From positions 62,001 to 126,000 of the forward strand of contig BDIU01000343.1 of NCBI GenBank assembly GCA_002118135.1: 64,000 nucleotides of DNA, given 5' to 3'. The DNA comes from Trebouxia sp. TZW2008 (lineage: Eukaryota > Chlorophyta > Trebouxiophyceae > Trebouxiales > Trebouxiaceae). The notes under the pieces were generated by a model. That model was not told where the DNA came from. It saw only the letters and a program-made list of their open reading frames with translations, and made no database searches. Positions 32,430 to 44,099 of this stretch are shown one piece after another. Each line of letters begins with the position of its first letter. Positions within the stretch are counted from its first letter, which is position 1. Both the position numbers and the translations under genes were made by a program.

Positions 32430-35400
32430 CAAACGATTAGAGAAGAACTGGAGCTGTCCGCAATCTATCCCAAGTCTGTTTTGGGGCCACAGTTCAAAAC
32501 ACTATGTTTTCTATTGCAGTGCTTATCGTGAAAAATGCGTTGGCTGGCGCAAATGGGAAAATCATCCCAAGTCGGGTTTGGGAGCCACAGCGGTTCAAAC
32601 ACTGTATTTTCCACTGCAGTGCTGAATGTAAGGAATGCGGTGATTGGTGCGACTGCGATGGCTTCTCGAGTGACAAGGAGACAGATTCTCATGATTCTGA
32701 GGATCCGGCTGAGGCTGAGTCTGAGTCTGAGGCTGAGTCTGAGTCTGAGTGGTCGACAGAGGAATCGGACGCATCAAATGGTTCCGAAACAGACTCGTCC
32801 GAACCTGAGACACAAGCCATGGAAGAAAACGTCCAGCAGGCTCTCCTAAATAGGTAAGACGCCCTAGTGTTGTCTGCATGTCTGCTTGTATTTGCTGACT
32901 GTGCTCTGCTGAGGAGAACGCCATGGAAAACACTGTAAAACAGGCTTTCACAAATCAGTAAGACGCTCTAGTGTTGTGTGCACGCCTGCTTGTGTTTGCT
33001 GAAATTACTCTGCCAAGGAGAACGCCCTCCGTGAAAACATACAAAAGGCTGTCACAGAGCAGGAAGACGCTCTAGTGTTCTGCATGTCTGCTTACATTTG
33101 CTGGATTTGCTCTGCTGAAGGGAAAGCTGTTGAAAACATACAACAGGCTCTCACAACCCAGTAAGACACTCTAGTGTTGTCTGCATGTCTGCTTGTGTTC
33201 GCTGAGCTTGCTCTCCGTGTCGGCCTTTGACGACGTTGAGAGAGGAACTGTTATCATACCATCATAACCTTACTTATGTTACACCTGACAACGCAACCAA
33301 CAGTTACAGTCTGTATTGCACAGTCACCTATGCGTTCCAAACTTTCGACAATGTGTTCTTCTTCATCCCTTTCGGCCCCTGCACCATCTTATTTAGCTTG
33401 TCTTTTCGCCACGCCATGTGACTGGAGGTTCACACAAGGCACGATACAAATACACAATCAATCAATTGATCAATAGAATTTTCAGGTTGGGGTAGGGAGC
33501 CAAATTGTGACTCATCACACTTCCTGGCCTGAAAGCTCTGGTCAATGTGTCTGGCAACCAAAGGCAGCTGATCATAACTTGCCTCAAAACACAGGCAAAT
33601 ATCTTGCTGATGAAAGGCTGACAAAGTATGCTTGGCATGCTAAACAATCTCCTGCGTTGGCTGAGAGCTAAATTTAATCATGATGATAATAATGACACAT
33701 TCCAGCACATGTGCTGGGTATGTGTGGCCCAAGTCCTGTCGCCCTGGGCAGGCTGTTTGTCGGTATAGGCTGAGAGCCAAGGTCTGTTATAGTCACATGC
33801 ATCAGCTGCTGCTTCCTAGTATTGCTGACTCAGTGATACTAACAATAACCTGAGTCAGCATGTATTTAGTCAGACAGCAAATATTGAATGACTCATGCCA
33901 CTATTTGTACTGCCTCTTTGATGGGTCCCTGTCTTAGGTGCCTGCCTGCCTGCAAGCCCTGGACTGGGCCTTGGGCAGGCACTGTGCGCTGCACTGAATG
34001 CAACTGTGCACGCTTTCTTGAACAAGAGGATAAAAGTTAGTGAACCAACTTGGGCAAGTTGGTTGAAAGGCTGTGTTTGTGCAGGCGTATTTGGCAGTGG
34101 ACTGGGCCACATGCAGGCACAGTGACCTGCCCTGAATGTAACGGAGTTTGTTTTGAGGAAATGGAGCACGTCAACATAGAAGGGATCTGCAACATTGGCA
34201 CAGCTATCCCGTGGCACAATCAGGTTTGCTTGAACTGATTGCATCATGAACTCCTTTCTCTTCCTCTTCTTCTTCTTCCTGATTTTTCAAAGGAAACAAT
34301 CATGACTCAGCTAGGTGTCCAAACCCATTCCAACCTTGGATTGCCTGTTTCTGTCAGCATGACCATGCCTTCCATGCTTTGAGGGAGAGTGTATGACTCA
34401 GCTGAGTGCATACACAGCCAGCTTTGCGTACGCCAACTCGCGTCCCTAGCTTGGATTGGCTGTTTCTGTTGTCATCATAGGCAGCATTGACATATTTTTT
34501 GTGAGCATCTGCAATATCAGCACAGCTATCTCGTGGCACAAGCAGATTTACTTGTGTCGACTCACATCTCAAGCTTAGATTGCCTGTCTCTGTCATCATC
34601 ATCAATATCATCATCAGCACTTACATGCTTCCTTGTGAGGATCTGCAGTATCAGCACAGCTATTTCGTGGCACAACCAAATTTGCTTGTGCTCACTCACA
34701 TGTCCAGCTTGGATTGCCTGTCTCTGTCATTATCGTCAACGTCATCATCAGCGTTACATGCGTTCTTGTGAGGATCTGCGACATGGGCACAGCTCTCCCA
34801 TGCCACAACCAGATTTGCTTGTGCTCACTCACATGTCGAGCTTCGCACTGCAGCATCATCTTCTTCTTCTTCTTCTTGTTCCTCTTCTTCGTCCTGTTCA
34901 TCCTAGGGAAGAGATCATGACTCAGCTAGGTTCCAATGCATATTCCAACCTTGGATTGCCCGTTTCTGTCAGCATTACCATCCCTTTCCTGCTGGTGAGG
35001 GAGAGTCTATGATTCAACTAGGTCCATACACAACTACGCGCTGCTGTAGATAGACGAACACATCGATGCGCGGCGATCTTCAACCATCACATCAACAAGC
35101 TTCTTGACCACAGCATGAGGGTTTATGTGTTGCTGTAGATAGTCAAGCACATTGATGTGCTGTGAAGGTCAACCATCACATCAACAAGCTTCTTGACGAC
35201 AGCGTGAGGGTTTGTGTGTTGCTGTAGATAGTCAAGCACATCGATGTGCTGTGATCGTCAACCATCACATCAACATACTTCTTGATGACAGCGTGAGGGT
35301 CTGGGTGCTGCTGCAGATTGACAGGCATGTGGTGGCACAGCAATGTTCAACTAACACATCAACAGATTCTTCATCACACCATGAGGGGTTGTGCGTCGCT

Positions 35401-38099
35401 GCAGATTGACAAGCACATGATTGCACAGCAATGCTCGACCAACACATCAACAGATTCTCCATCACAACCTAAGGGGTTGTGTGCTGCTGCAGATTGATAA
35501 GCACATTATTGTACAGCAATCTGAACCAAACAATAGTTGTCTCACCACGGCATGAGTTATGTGCGGCTGCAGATTGCTATATACTTGATTGCACAGAGGA
35601 AGCTCCCCAAAGTCAATATGTCTCCGTCCTCCTTGGTTGTTTCTTGCTGCAGATCGAGATCTCTTGATTGCACAGCGACTTTTGACCAAAACATCAACGG
35701 TTTTGAATTCCCTATGATTGCATGTTGCTGCAAATTGAGAGACGCCTGGTTGCACAACAATCAACCAACACATCATCAGCATTGTCACTGTAATTTTGAT
35801 ATTTATGTGCTGCAATGGACTGACATGCACGTGATTGCGTAGCAACGCTCAACTAACATGTCGAGCATTCTCAATCAGTCATGATTGTGTGAGGCTGCAG
35901 ATTGATAGACACTTGGTTGCTCAGAGGAAGAAACCCCACATGAGAGGTATAGACCAGGGAAGAACAGAAGGCGTATACCTGGAGTACAACAGCGACCCTG
36001 TCACAGCAGATGACGGTAAGGCCTCATGCGATTGACAACCATCATGATCACACTGAACTGAATGTAGAAACATAGTTACAGAATGTGTGAGGCGCAAAGC
36101 TGCATGCAAATGATCACACTCATGACCACCTGGCCACCTGGGTACAGTAGCGACCCTGTCACAGCAGATGAAGGTAAGGCCTCATGCAACTGACAACCAT
36201 CATGATCACACTGAATTGAATGTAGAAACATAGTTACAGAATGTGTGAGGCGCAAAGCTGCATGCAAATGATCCTACTCATGATCACCTGGGTACAGTAG
36301 CGACCCTGTCACAGCAGATGAAGGTAAGGCCTCATGCAACTGACAACACTCATGTGCATGCTGGCTGACATGTACTAGCATGACTACCAGAAGCACAAAA
36401 GGGGGATTCTTGGAGTATGACAGCAACCCTGTCACAGCAGATGGAGGTCAAGCCCACGCAATTGACAACGCTCATGTGCATGCTGGCTGACATGTACTAG
36501 CATAACTACCAGAAGCACAATAGGGGTGTGCTTGGAGCACAACAGCAACCCTGTTGCAGCAGATGGAGGTCAAGCTCACGCAATTGACAACACTCATGTG
36601 CATGCTGGCTGACATGTACTAGCATGACTACCAGAAGCACAAAAAGGGTGTACTTAGAGTATGAAAGCAAGCCTCTCACAGTAGGTGAAGGTAAGGCTTC
36701 ATGCAACTGATAGATTCCATGGCCACACTATTGCAAAGGGAACCTTGTCATAGCAGATGAAAACCAGGCTTCATGCAACAAGCAACATTGATGGCCATAC
36801 TGGCTTACATGTACTAGCATAATTATTCAAAGCACAAAAGGGGTTCTTGGAGCACAGCAGCAACCTGGTCACAGCAGATACAGAAATGGCTTCATGCAAT
36901 TGACAACACTCATGATCACACTGAACACCTCTTGTCAGTCTGCAAAGGTAAGTCTATGCAACTAACAACAATCATGATCCTACTGGATTGCATTTCGCTT
37001 GTCATTGCATCCACAAAGAGTTCACGCACATATGGAAACCTAGTGTCCTGGTCCTATGTGTGCATGACTCACCACTGACAGTTTCAGGCTGGTGGTACTG
37101 TGTTGCTTGTCATTGTGTTACTAAGCGATTAGTACGTGTCTGGGAAGCCTTACTGCAACCCTGCAAATTCAGATTGTAGGTTTTGATGCACAGCGTCATG
37201 TGAAGCACGCATGGCATGTGTTGGTACTGCACAGACTATTGAGCATACAACAAACTGCTTAACACCTTCTTTACCCCCCACTCCACCTCCCAGCTCCTCC
37301 CTTTGCATTTTATACGGCAGCCAGATTTTTTGCTTCAGTCTTCTCTCATTGGCGTGTAGTGACACAGGCTTGTTCTTCTCTTGTGTAGAAGTCTGTTGCC
37401 CTTTCCTGTGCACGCTATCTTCTTTGCAACCACAGAGGATTCTGTATGATTTCAAATCCTTGAGGGCTGAAACCAACAGCTGCATTAAAGACAGATGGGT
37501 GTGTTTCGTCCCCTTGCAACCGACTGTACTTTGTACATTTGCATTGCTGGGCATGATTCCTTACGCAGCAGGCTGTGCGACAAACGAAATGACATGTCTG
37601 CTTACGATAAAACATCTAGGCCATGTGCATGATCTCTCAAGCCTGTCTTCAGCGACAAACCCTGCCTCGAAGTTTGTGTTGCATGGTAAAAGTTGGTACT
37701 GTAATGCCCGTATCAACGCTTGTACCAAGGGACCATTTTACGCCTGACATTCATGTTGCATGGTGATGCCTGGTGACAACTTTTGTCTGCTGACAAATTT
37801 TGCCACAGATTTTGTGTTACATGGTGCATCTGGTGACAACCCTTTGTGATGCAGTGCTGCCATGGCAAGAATTTGCCAAAAATGAATTTCCTGATGAATT
37901 TCCTGATGCAACTGAGGAAGATAGCGAAAATGAACGTCAGTATTACTTCTCGGATGATTATGAAGATCAGATGACCGACTATATTGAAGGAGGCGTTGTT
38001 CAGGAGAACCTGCGGCCTGGACGACACATTGACCCAACTCTTGAATGGGTGCCACAACGAGGAGACACAAGTGAAGAAGACCTTGACGAATTTTCATGA
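32430..38099 (+). CDS. Unrecognised gene: Cys-containing, Ser/Glu-rich, acidic C-terminus
   Basis: Supported pieces are: about 32431-32477 (QTIREELELSAIYP, reminiscent of the start of an RWD domain but too short to call); about 32628-32853 (AECKECGDWCDCDGFSSD followed by a Ser/Glu stretch and AMEENVQQALLN, donor GTAAGA); 35901-36015 (IDRHLVAQRKKPHMRGIDQ to EYNSDPVTADD, donor GTAAGG); and 37855-38099, which joins the previous exon in phase (VLPWQEFAKNEFPDEFPD, Asp/Glu-rich, ending SEEDLDEFS, stop). A possible exon at about 34121-34222 encodes TCPECNGVCFEEMEHV. The true start is not known. Acidic and Ser-rich content suggests a nuclear or regulatory protein, but I do not recognise the family. 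Every visible exon is embedded in tandem copies of itself. Confidence 0.5.
32862..33178 (+). repeat. Donor-side copies of the Ser/Glu exon end
   Basis: Three units of about 100 nt repeat GAAAACATACAACAGGCTCTC, AACCCAGTAAGACACTCTAG and TGTCTGCATGTCTGCTTG. Two keep GTAAGA; one has AGGAAGA at the donor position. Confidence 0.8.
33690..33765. repeat. Dispersed hairpin repeat, copy 2
   Basis: AATAATGACACATTCCAGCA, GGGTATGTGTGGCCCAAG and GGGCAGGCTG match 53113-53200 in order and spacing. Confidence 0.55.
34497..34865 (+). repeat. Three tandem copies related to the possible exon 34121-34222
   Basis: Units of about 135 nt begin GATCTGCAGTATCAGCACAG and include CTATTTCGTGGCACAACC and GATTGCCTGTCTCTGTCA. 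In the possible working exon CAATCAG is followed by GTTTGC; in the copies the same position reads ATTTGC or ATTTAC, so the donor is lost. Confidence 0.75.
35041..35900 (+). repeat. Tandem array of ten 3' splice-site/exon-start copies
   Basis: Units start after TGCTGTAG or GCTGCAG at about 35050, 35139, 35228, 35317, 35405, 35493, 35573, 35653, 35734 and 35816, and the working exon at 35901 follows. Spacing is 80-89 nt. Each copies ATTGACAAGCACATGATTGC-like sequence, the start of the exon, then an intron-like spacer with AACACATCAACAGATTCT. Confidence 0.9.
36016..36900 (+). repeat. Tandem array of about seven donor-side copies
   Basis: The exon end GACCCTGTCACAGCAGATGA with its donor recurs with donor positions near 36173, 36323, 36447, 36569, 36691, and degenerate ones near 36761 and 36881, separated by about 120-157 nt. 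Donors are GTAAGG, then GTCAAG, then lost. Confidence 0.9.
36901..37854 (+). other. Intron-like region of the unrecognised gene
   Basis: No required exon: the flanking exons (35901-36015 and 37855-38099) join in phase across it. Open frames at 37080-37180 and 37211-37560 have weak acceptors and no family resemblance. Confidence 0.45.
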
Positions 38100-39211
38100 C
38101 CATAATCAAACAGCTAGTATACTGGTATGCTGAGGCAGAAATTTGACCAGAGCCTTGACACCATGTAGCGTGTGTCATGGCATGCTGAAATGATCAGCAA
38201 ACACCAGCAGGGTGTTTATGTGGTTTGTGATTGGAAACTAGTAGGGTGTCTGAGCATCATGAGCTTGCACAGTGGTTGAGTATGCACTATTTGCATGTCA
38301 GAACGCGGGAAGCGTTGCTGTATTCCTGCAAAGCTGTCGAGAGTTCTCAGTATGTGAAGCAACCATCACGCAATCTTCAGCCGCTCAGCAAGACACGAAT
38401 GAAACAGGAAACTGTTTTTTGCTCTTGCAGTACTACAAGGCTTCCACCTCTAAGTCAGATTGCAGGCTGCCTCTTTAGACAGAGGCTCCCACTACGACGC
38501 CTAACGGCGTAGACTTTTCTTGTTGTTTTCTTCCATCTCAGGATATTGCACCTAAGCATTCTGTGTCAAGCCGGATATAGATGAAGTGCTCACTGAGTCA
38601 GTCACATCATGATCTCGTTAAGTTGCCCGCTGACAAGTTCGCCTGACATGCAAAGCGCTGCACCTGTTGCAGAATAGGTTTAGCAATTGTCTGTCACATG
38701 TGGCACTTACATCAGGCTTCTCACGATCGCCGACTGGCAGACTCCAATGTATTGGCGTCATCAGCAACGGAGACGGTTAGTCCTGCAGTCCTAATCAGAT
38801 AACAAAGATTCTACCATTGTCTCATCTTGCTGACACTGACACTTTGTTGCTGCTACTGCTGCCCAGCAAAACTTATAGCGTTAGCTTTTGATTTCTTGAC
38901 TGCCGTTCAACCAATTTGCAAATTGAGCTGTACTGACAACGAGAAACATAACTGGAGTTGTCTCCTCACCAAAAGGCGCTGGAAGCTTTTCAGTTGCATC
39001 CCTGATCAAACAGAAGTACTGAATGCCCCAAAGATGCTCTCACTGTCTGACAACCACATCCCTTTAATGTTGCAACACATTGGTGCTGCAAAAAGCTACT
39101 GCCAGTAATGAACAACGTAGCATGTCTGTAGCTGCGCAAATACAAACTTCAGCTGTCATGATCCAATCTTAAGCTCAAATGCCATGATTCTCTCAGGCCA
39201 AGATTTCAACA
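38100..39211. other. Intergenic region between convergent genes
   Basis: Between the 3' ends of the plus-strand unrecognised gene and the minus-strand one-helix protein. I see no exon, strong repeat or RNA gene. Confidence 0.5.
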
Positions 39212-40063
39212 TCAGACGGTGCCTGTGAGGTACGTCAAGGCCACCAAGAATGTGACACCCAATATGATGATCAGGAACCAGTTTTGAGCAAGTGGCTGCA
39301 ACACAAAGGACCAAAGTTTGAAAGGCTGTCTGTCACAATTGCAGGGATCAACAATGCATACATGAGTTGTGATGCAGTGATCACATGCAGATACACGAAG
39401 GGTCATTGTGACATGAGTCAAAATGCATACAATTTTTTGCTGACAAGCACTGACTCGAGTCTGATTGCTGTGACAGGCAGCATGTGCAGAGGCAGTACCT
39501 TATTTGGGGCTCCACCAAAGCCAAGATATTCATCCCGAAGCCTCTTTTTCATCTCCTTTGGCAACAAACACAGCAGACTTGAAGAATTGTCCAGTAAGCA
39601 AGAGTGTCACAATGCTGCTATCCAGAATGCGCAAGCTTCTGAGCACAGCAGATAGCACGAGATGCTGAATGTAATGCTTACTGGAGATACTTCGCCTCTT
39701 GGAGTTGGCTGCAAAGCAGACACAGGCAGACTCAGGTCAAGTGCGACCTTAGTAAAAGCCCATCGGTAGCACAGCTTCAACGATTCCGCATTGCTAACAT
39801 AGCCACATGCTATGGGACAACGAGCGAAATGCCCGTACCGGCAGCTCATCAATGTATGCATTGCCTCCTTTGTTGACGGGTTGCTTGCTGGCTTCCTCTT
39901 GCTCCTGAAGCTTTGGGTCCTGTTCAGCACGAACAATCACATATCGTGGTCTGCGACTAGTGAAAGCGTGGCTTGCTGTGGGTCGGCTGCATGCAGCTTT
40001 GTGAGAGTACAAACTCGGCCTTGCTGTGCATGCTGACTTGGTGATGCAAGAGACGCTGGACAT
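39212..40063 (-). CDS. Plastid-targeted single-helix membrane protein
   Basis: Four exons close exactly in phase: 39839-40063, 39682-39708, 39499-39555 and 39212-39295, giving 130 residues. The N-terminus is Ser/Ala/Arg-rich with few acidic residues up to RRPRYVIVRAEQDP, a typical plastid transit peptide with a likely cleavage before AEQ. The mature part contains EMKKRLRDEYLGFGGAPNK followed by a single membrane helix (WFLIIILGVTFLVALTYL) and TGTV at the end. The arrangement of a short acidic stromal arm, a basic motif and one C-terminal helix suggests a thylakoid or envelope protein. I do not recognise a named family with confidence. It is divergent with ALKBH6. Confidence 0.85.
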
Positions 40064-40393
40064 GCTGTCTCAAGAACTGCCAGAAGACGTAAGAAAAAGT
40101 CAGCTCAACAAGAGCGAGCGCAGGTCACAGACCGAATATCGATAACCGACTGCAGTGGCTTGGGGGATTTGCTTGCTTCGGTATGTGGTTTATGAAGCAC
40201 TTCAAAAATTGATGTCGTCAAACCTGATTTCGATTACTTTGCTGCTGTGCAAACTTGTTTCGAGCGTGCGCCATCTGACTGGACGACCTTTGTCTTTTTT
40301 TGTGTTGGAAGACTTCTTCTGTCTGTACTCTTTGGGCTTCGGCAATCTCCTACTGCATTTTGTCGCTGACAGCTTTGACTCCTGGTCATATGC
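40064..40393. promoter_or_regulatory. Shared divergent promoter region, one-helix protein and ALKBH6
   Basis: Only 330 bases separate the two start codons. No TATA box is evident. The sequence holds CGATATCGAT-like and GAGCGAGCGC-like words and has more CpG than nearby introns. Confidence 0.5.
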
Positions 40394-43300
40394 ATGCTTG
40401 ACTCCATTTCTGATAGTTTAGCTCAATTTCGCCTAGACAGTTGCAGCTCACCAGAACTTGAGGGATTGCATTACATACCGGATTATTTAGACACCGCTCA
40501 GCAGACGCGCTTATTGAACGACTTGATCAGGTCGAAAAGCAGCTGGACACAGGTGTGGTATTTGCATGCAGCTTCCCTATCTGCATCTGCTGCCTGTCTA
40601 ACACGAGCATCGGCAGCTTTCGGGCAGGAAGCTACAGACCTATGGAGGCACTGTGCATGACAAGTGGGGAGGTCTGCTCAAGGCGCCAATGCCAGCTTGG
40701 CTTCAGGCACATCTGACCAGAATCGACAGCGCTTTTGCCCTATATCAGGGGCCAGCAAATCACGTCCTGCTCAATGCGTATCAGCCAGGGCAAGGCATCT
40801 TGGTATGAGTGCGCTTGCATGCTTTCTTTCTTCCATGTTTGCAGGGCTAGCAGCCAGACCATGCATGCATAAGCCTTGCGTCCTGCTGATGACATTGCTT
40901 ACCCTTGCGCGTATGAACAGCCTCCTCTGGCGTCTTGTATCATTGCAACTGCAAAATGCATGCCACAAAATCAAAAGCAGCGTTGCTCATGTCTGCCATC
41001 TGTTGCATGCATGCACTTGATGCCTGCAAATCAGATCAGAAAGGAGAAGAAAAGGAAAGACAACACACGAGCAGAGAACAGAAAGAGAGAGAAAACAAAC
41101 AAGACAAAACAAACAAAACCAAAATCGGGCTCCTTGTCTTCTTTGTACAGGCTCACGAGGATGGACCAGTGTATTTCCCAGCTGCTTGCATCCTGAGCCT
41201 TGGCAGCACTGCAGTGATGCATTTCAGAAGAAAGATACAGGAGGGCAAGCTTTCCTGCTCCTGCCCTTTCATGCTTGACAGCCCTTACATACACACAAAC
41301 GCTGTGCCTGTGCTTTGACACAGACATTATGCCTGCAACTGTGCACTCAGAAGCCACTGTCCCTTTGACTTGAGACATACATTGTGCCTGCAACTGTGCA
41401 TTCAGAAAGCCACTATGCCTGTGACTTGACACAGACACCGTGCTTGCCACTGTGCCTGTGACTTGAGACAGACACTGTGCCTGCAACTGTGCATTCAGAA
41501 AGACATTGTGCCTGTGACCTGAGACAGACATTCTGCCTGCGACTGTGCATTCAGAAAGCCACTGTGCCTCTGACTTCAGACAGACATTTTGCCTGCGACT
41601 GTGCATTCAGACAGACGCTGTGCCTGTGACTTGACACAGACACTTTGCCTGCGACTACACACTCAGAAAGACACTGAGCCTCTGACTTGAGACAGACAAC
41701 TTGTCAGTAACTGTGCATTCAGCCAGACGCTGTGCCTGTGACTTGACACAGACACTGTGCCTGCGACTACGCATTCAAAAAGACACTGTGCCTGTGATGC
41801 CAGGCAGACCTTGCGCCTGCTGACTTTTGTTTGTGTAGGCCCGCGGTCTTGCGTTTTCTTGAGCCACAGGACTTGCAGAGCGTGTCAGATGCATCAGCGT
41901 CGCTGAGCAATGCGCGATTGCATCAGTACAAGCCACACCTGCACATGTCGCCTTGATGCTGATGAGTCATAAGACGCCACAACATGAGAATTCTGCTCTT
42001 ACATCTTAATGAGACAAGCTGGTTCTGCTGGTTGCTGCTCTCTCTGGCTGCCTCTTTAGGCACAGGCTCCCCATTCTGATGCCTGTTGGCGTACACTTTG
42101 TTTTTCTCTTCAAGCAATTGCCTGTTGGCCTGAGCATTGCCTTGCAAGGTTGACACTGTCTTGCAGCTACTGACTACAGGACTTGCCAGTCATGGTATTT
42201 TCTGTGTAAATTAATTAAACTATCAACCCTTGTTGTCTAGAGGAAGCTTTGAAGTTCCGACACGGCATCAGCATTGATCACTGACAAGCCACTGCATGAG
42301 CACAAAGTTGCACAGCTTTTGCACACATTCACTAGGTTGATTGTGTCAAGCTGTTGCACAAGGCATTTGCTCTTACATCTTCATGACATAGGCAATCGCC
42401 TGTAGATTTCAACATCGCCTTGCAATGTCAATGTTGACTTGCGGCCCATCCGTTGAGTTCCTGTTGGTACATACCATGACAGCCCTGCATGGTGCATGCC
42501 AGCTGGTGGCCAGTCTGCTTGAGTCCAGTCACAGTCCAGAGGATGCCCTTGAGGCGCATGCATCAAGCGCTTTACAGCAGCAGCAGCAGCAGCAGCATCT
42601 ATCAACTCAACCGCGGCATTTGCTGTTCAGTAGCATCTTCTTTGATCTGCCTGTACTCAATGAAACGCTTAATCAAATTAGTGCTGCTGCTGCAGGCGTT
42701 GAAAGCAGTCCCTGTGCATCAGTGCTGTTGATGCCTGGCAGTCTCCTGATCTTCAATGCTGAAGCCTACACTCAATGCTTGCATCACATTGACTCGGTGA
42801 GGCACTCCTCACTACAAAATCCTTTTCCATTGCTCCAGTACATGCCTAGCTGATGTTTTCAACATGTCTGAGCAAAGCAGTGACTAGAGGAGACAGTTGA
42901 TTGCCCCATTACACACCTAGCTGGGCCTGCTGAGCCTGTCTAGTACATGTCCTGAAATGAATGCATGAATGACAACATGATCTTCAATGCAGAAGCCTAC
43001 ACTCAGTGCTTGCATGGCATCAACTTTGTAAGGCATTTGTTATTACCAGATGCTTTTTGCTTTCTTTGCTGGGATGTTTTACATGTCTGTGCAAAGAAGT
43101 GACTAGAGGAGACAGTTCATTGCTCCAGTGCATACCTAGCTGGACCTGCTGAGCCTGTCTAGCATGCGTTCTGAATGAGTGAATGAGTGCATGAATGACA
43201 TCATCTTCAACCCAGAAGCCTATATTCAAGTTGGCTGGTATGGCATCAGCCCAGTACAGCATGTCTTGACACAAGCTGCTTTCCCCTTCCTTTGCCATGC

Positions 43301-43584
43301 GCAAGAGATCAAGCTTTGATGTTGCTGAGTACATTTGTTTCAAGCCCATTCTGCTGACTGTAGTGTGTTTCTGCCTTGATTTGACAGCATGGGGAACTTG
43401 TGGAAGACAGAAGAGTGACTTTGTCTGACAGGTGTCTGAAGATGTTCTTGATGACAGCATTATGAACCTACAGAGCTGTGGCAAGCAAGCTGGGGACGTG
43501 TTGACCCGGGGCATGCGGTACTCTTTGACAATCAGAAGAGTCCCCAAGGTCAAGCAGATTTTGAGACTGCCAGGACAGAGATAG
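40394..43584 (+). CDS. ALKBH6: AlkB homologue 6, 2-oxoglutarate/Fe(II) dioxygenase
   Basis: Exons are 40394-40552 (LHYIPDYLDTAQQTRLLNDL), 40617-40802 (SGRKLQTYGGTVHDKWGG, PANHVLLNAYQPGQGIL), 41151-41244 (AHEDGPVYFPAACILSLGS), an exon ending 42796 (LLMPGSLLIFNAEAYTQCLH) and 43432-43584 (GMRYSLTIRRVPKV, stop). The HxD of AHEDG and the His of YTQCLHHI supply the Fe(II) triad; the Arg of RYSLTIRRV binds 2-oxoglutarate. All align in order with animal and plant ALKBH6, whose substrate is not firmly established (nucleic-acid demethylation is expected). Exon 3 appears to end at a GC donor (GGCAAGC). The join to the exon near 42.5 kb is uncertain; an exon near 41840 (LRFLEPQDLQSVSDASASL) is possible. 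A seven-Gln insertion precedes the third catalytic segment. Confidence 0.88.
41320..41835 (+). repeat. Roughly 55-nt tandem repeat in an ALKBH6 intron
   Basis: About nine units of GTGCCTGTGACTTGAGACAG, ACATTGTGCCTGCAACTG and TGCATTCAGAAAG, ending just before the TTTGTGTAG acceptor near 41839. No working exon matches it. Confidence 0.85.
42575..42596 (+). repeat. CAG repeat encoding polyQ in ALKBH6
   Basis: Seven CAG units giving SSALQQQQQQQHLS within an insertion not present in animal ALKBH6. Confidence 0.9.
42889..42968 (+). repeat. Dispersed SINE-like repeat, copy 3
   Basis: GGAGACAGTTGATTGCCCC, CACCTAGCTGGGCCTGCTG, AGCCTGTCTAG, and a GAATGCATGAATG tail. It lies within the ALKBH6 tandem unit. 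Confidence 0.8.
43109..43195 (+). repeat. Dispersed SINE-like repeat, copy 4
   Basis: GGAGACAGTTCATTGCTCC, TACCTAGCTGGACCTGCTG, AGCCTGTCTAGCATGCG, with a tail of GAATGAGTGAATGAGTG. Confidence 0.8.
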
Positions 43585-44099
43585 CCTCCACTACAGCTGT
43601 GCCTGTGCCGTCATAGTGCCCAGGTACTTCGACTGGACTTGTGACAATCACAGGCTGCAGCAATCTAGATGTATTGCTGTCTGACATGCACATTATTTGG
43701 GATGATGCGCTCTCTGCCCTGAATGCCATAAGGCCTTGATCTAAAAACTTTCAAATCATTTCAAGCAGCTGACAGCAGCTTGGACAAGCATAGTCTTGAT
43801 GTTTACAGTCAATGCACAGTGTGGACACCCGTGCTACAGCTGTAAAAGTAGGCATCTCAACAGAATCCTGATGCATCAGCAGCATTCTGCAGGCATGGTG
43901 GAGCTTCCTCCTCGCTCTTAGCTGCACGCTAGCGCACGTGCAATGTTAGTAAGATCGATGAGCACAAGCTCTACCATATCTATCACTGCGGCAACTGCGC
44001 AGCGCAGTGTCGACGTGCACTATTGAGCCACTTTTGCGCAGCGTCGTAGCTCATCATTATCTCTCATCCGCGAGCATTGCATCGTGCGCAACTCGCACT
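43585..44099. other. Intergenic region, ALKBH6 to DUF1254 gene
   Basis: 3' flank of ALKBH6 and probable promoter of the next gene. From about 43920 it looks CpG-richer. No exon was found. Confidence 0.5.

Larger units (their letters stand above)
42760..43240 (+). repeat. Donor-side copies of an ALKBH6 exon, each carrying a SINE-like unit
   Basis: TCTTCAATGCTGAAGCCTAC and GCTTGCATCACATTGACTC from the working exon (ending 42796) recur at 42978-43030 and 43200-43250. Two of the repeated units include the dispersed SINE-like element, so the element was duplicated with the exon end. Confidence 0.8.

Noticed and set aside
35041..35900. Regularly spaced repeats resembling a CRISPR array
   Set aside because: The context is eukaryotic, units diverge gradually, there are no unique spacers, and each unit copies a splice acceptor and exon start.
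41030..41606. Minus-strand open frame of repeated Leu/Ser/His/Val units
   Set aside because: Antisense translation of the 55-nt intronic repeat and an A-rich tract; no splice or family support.
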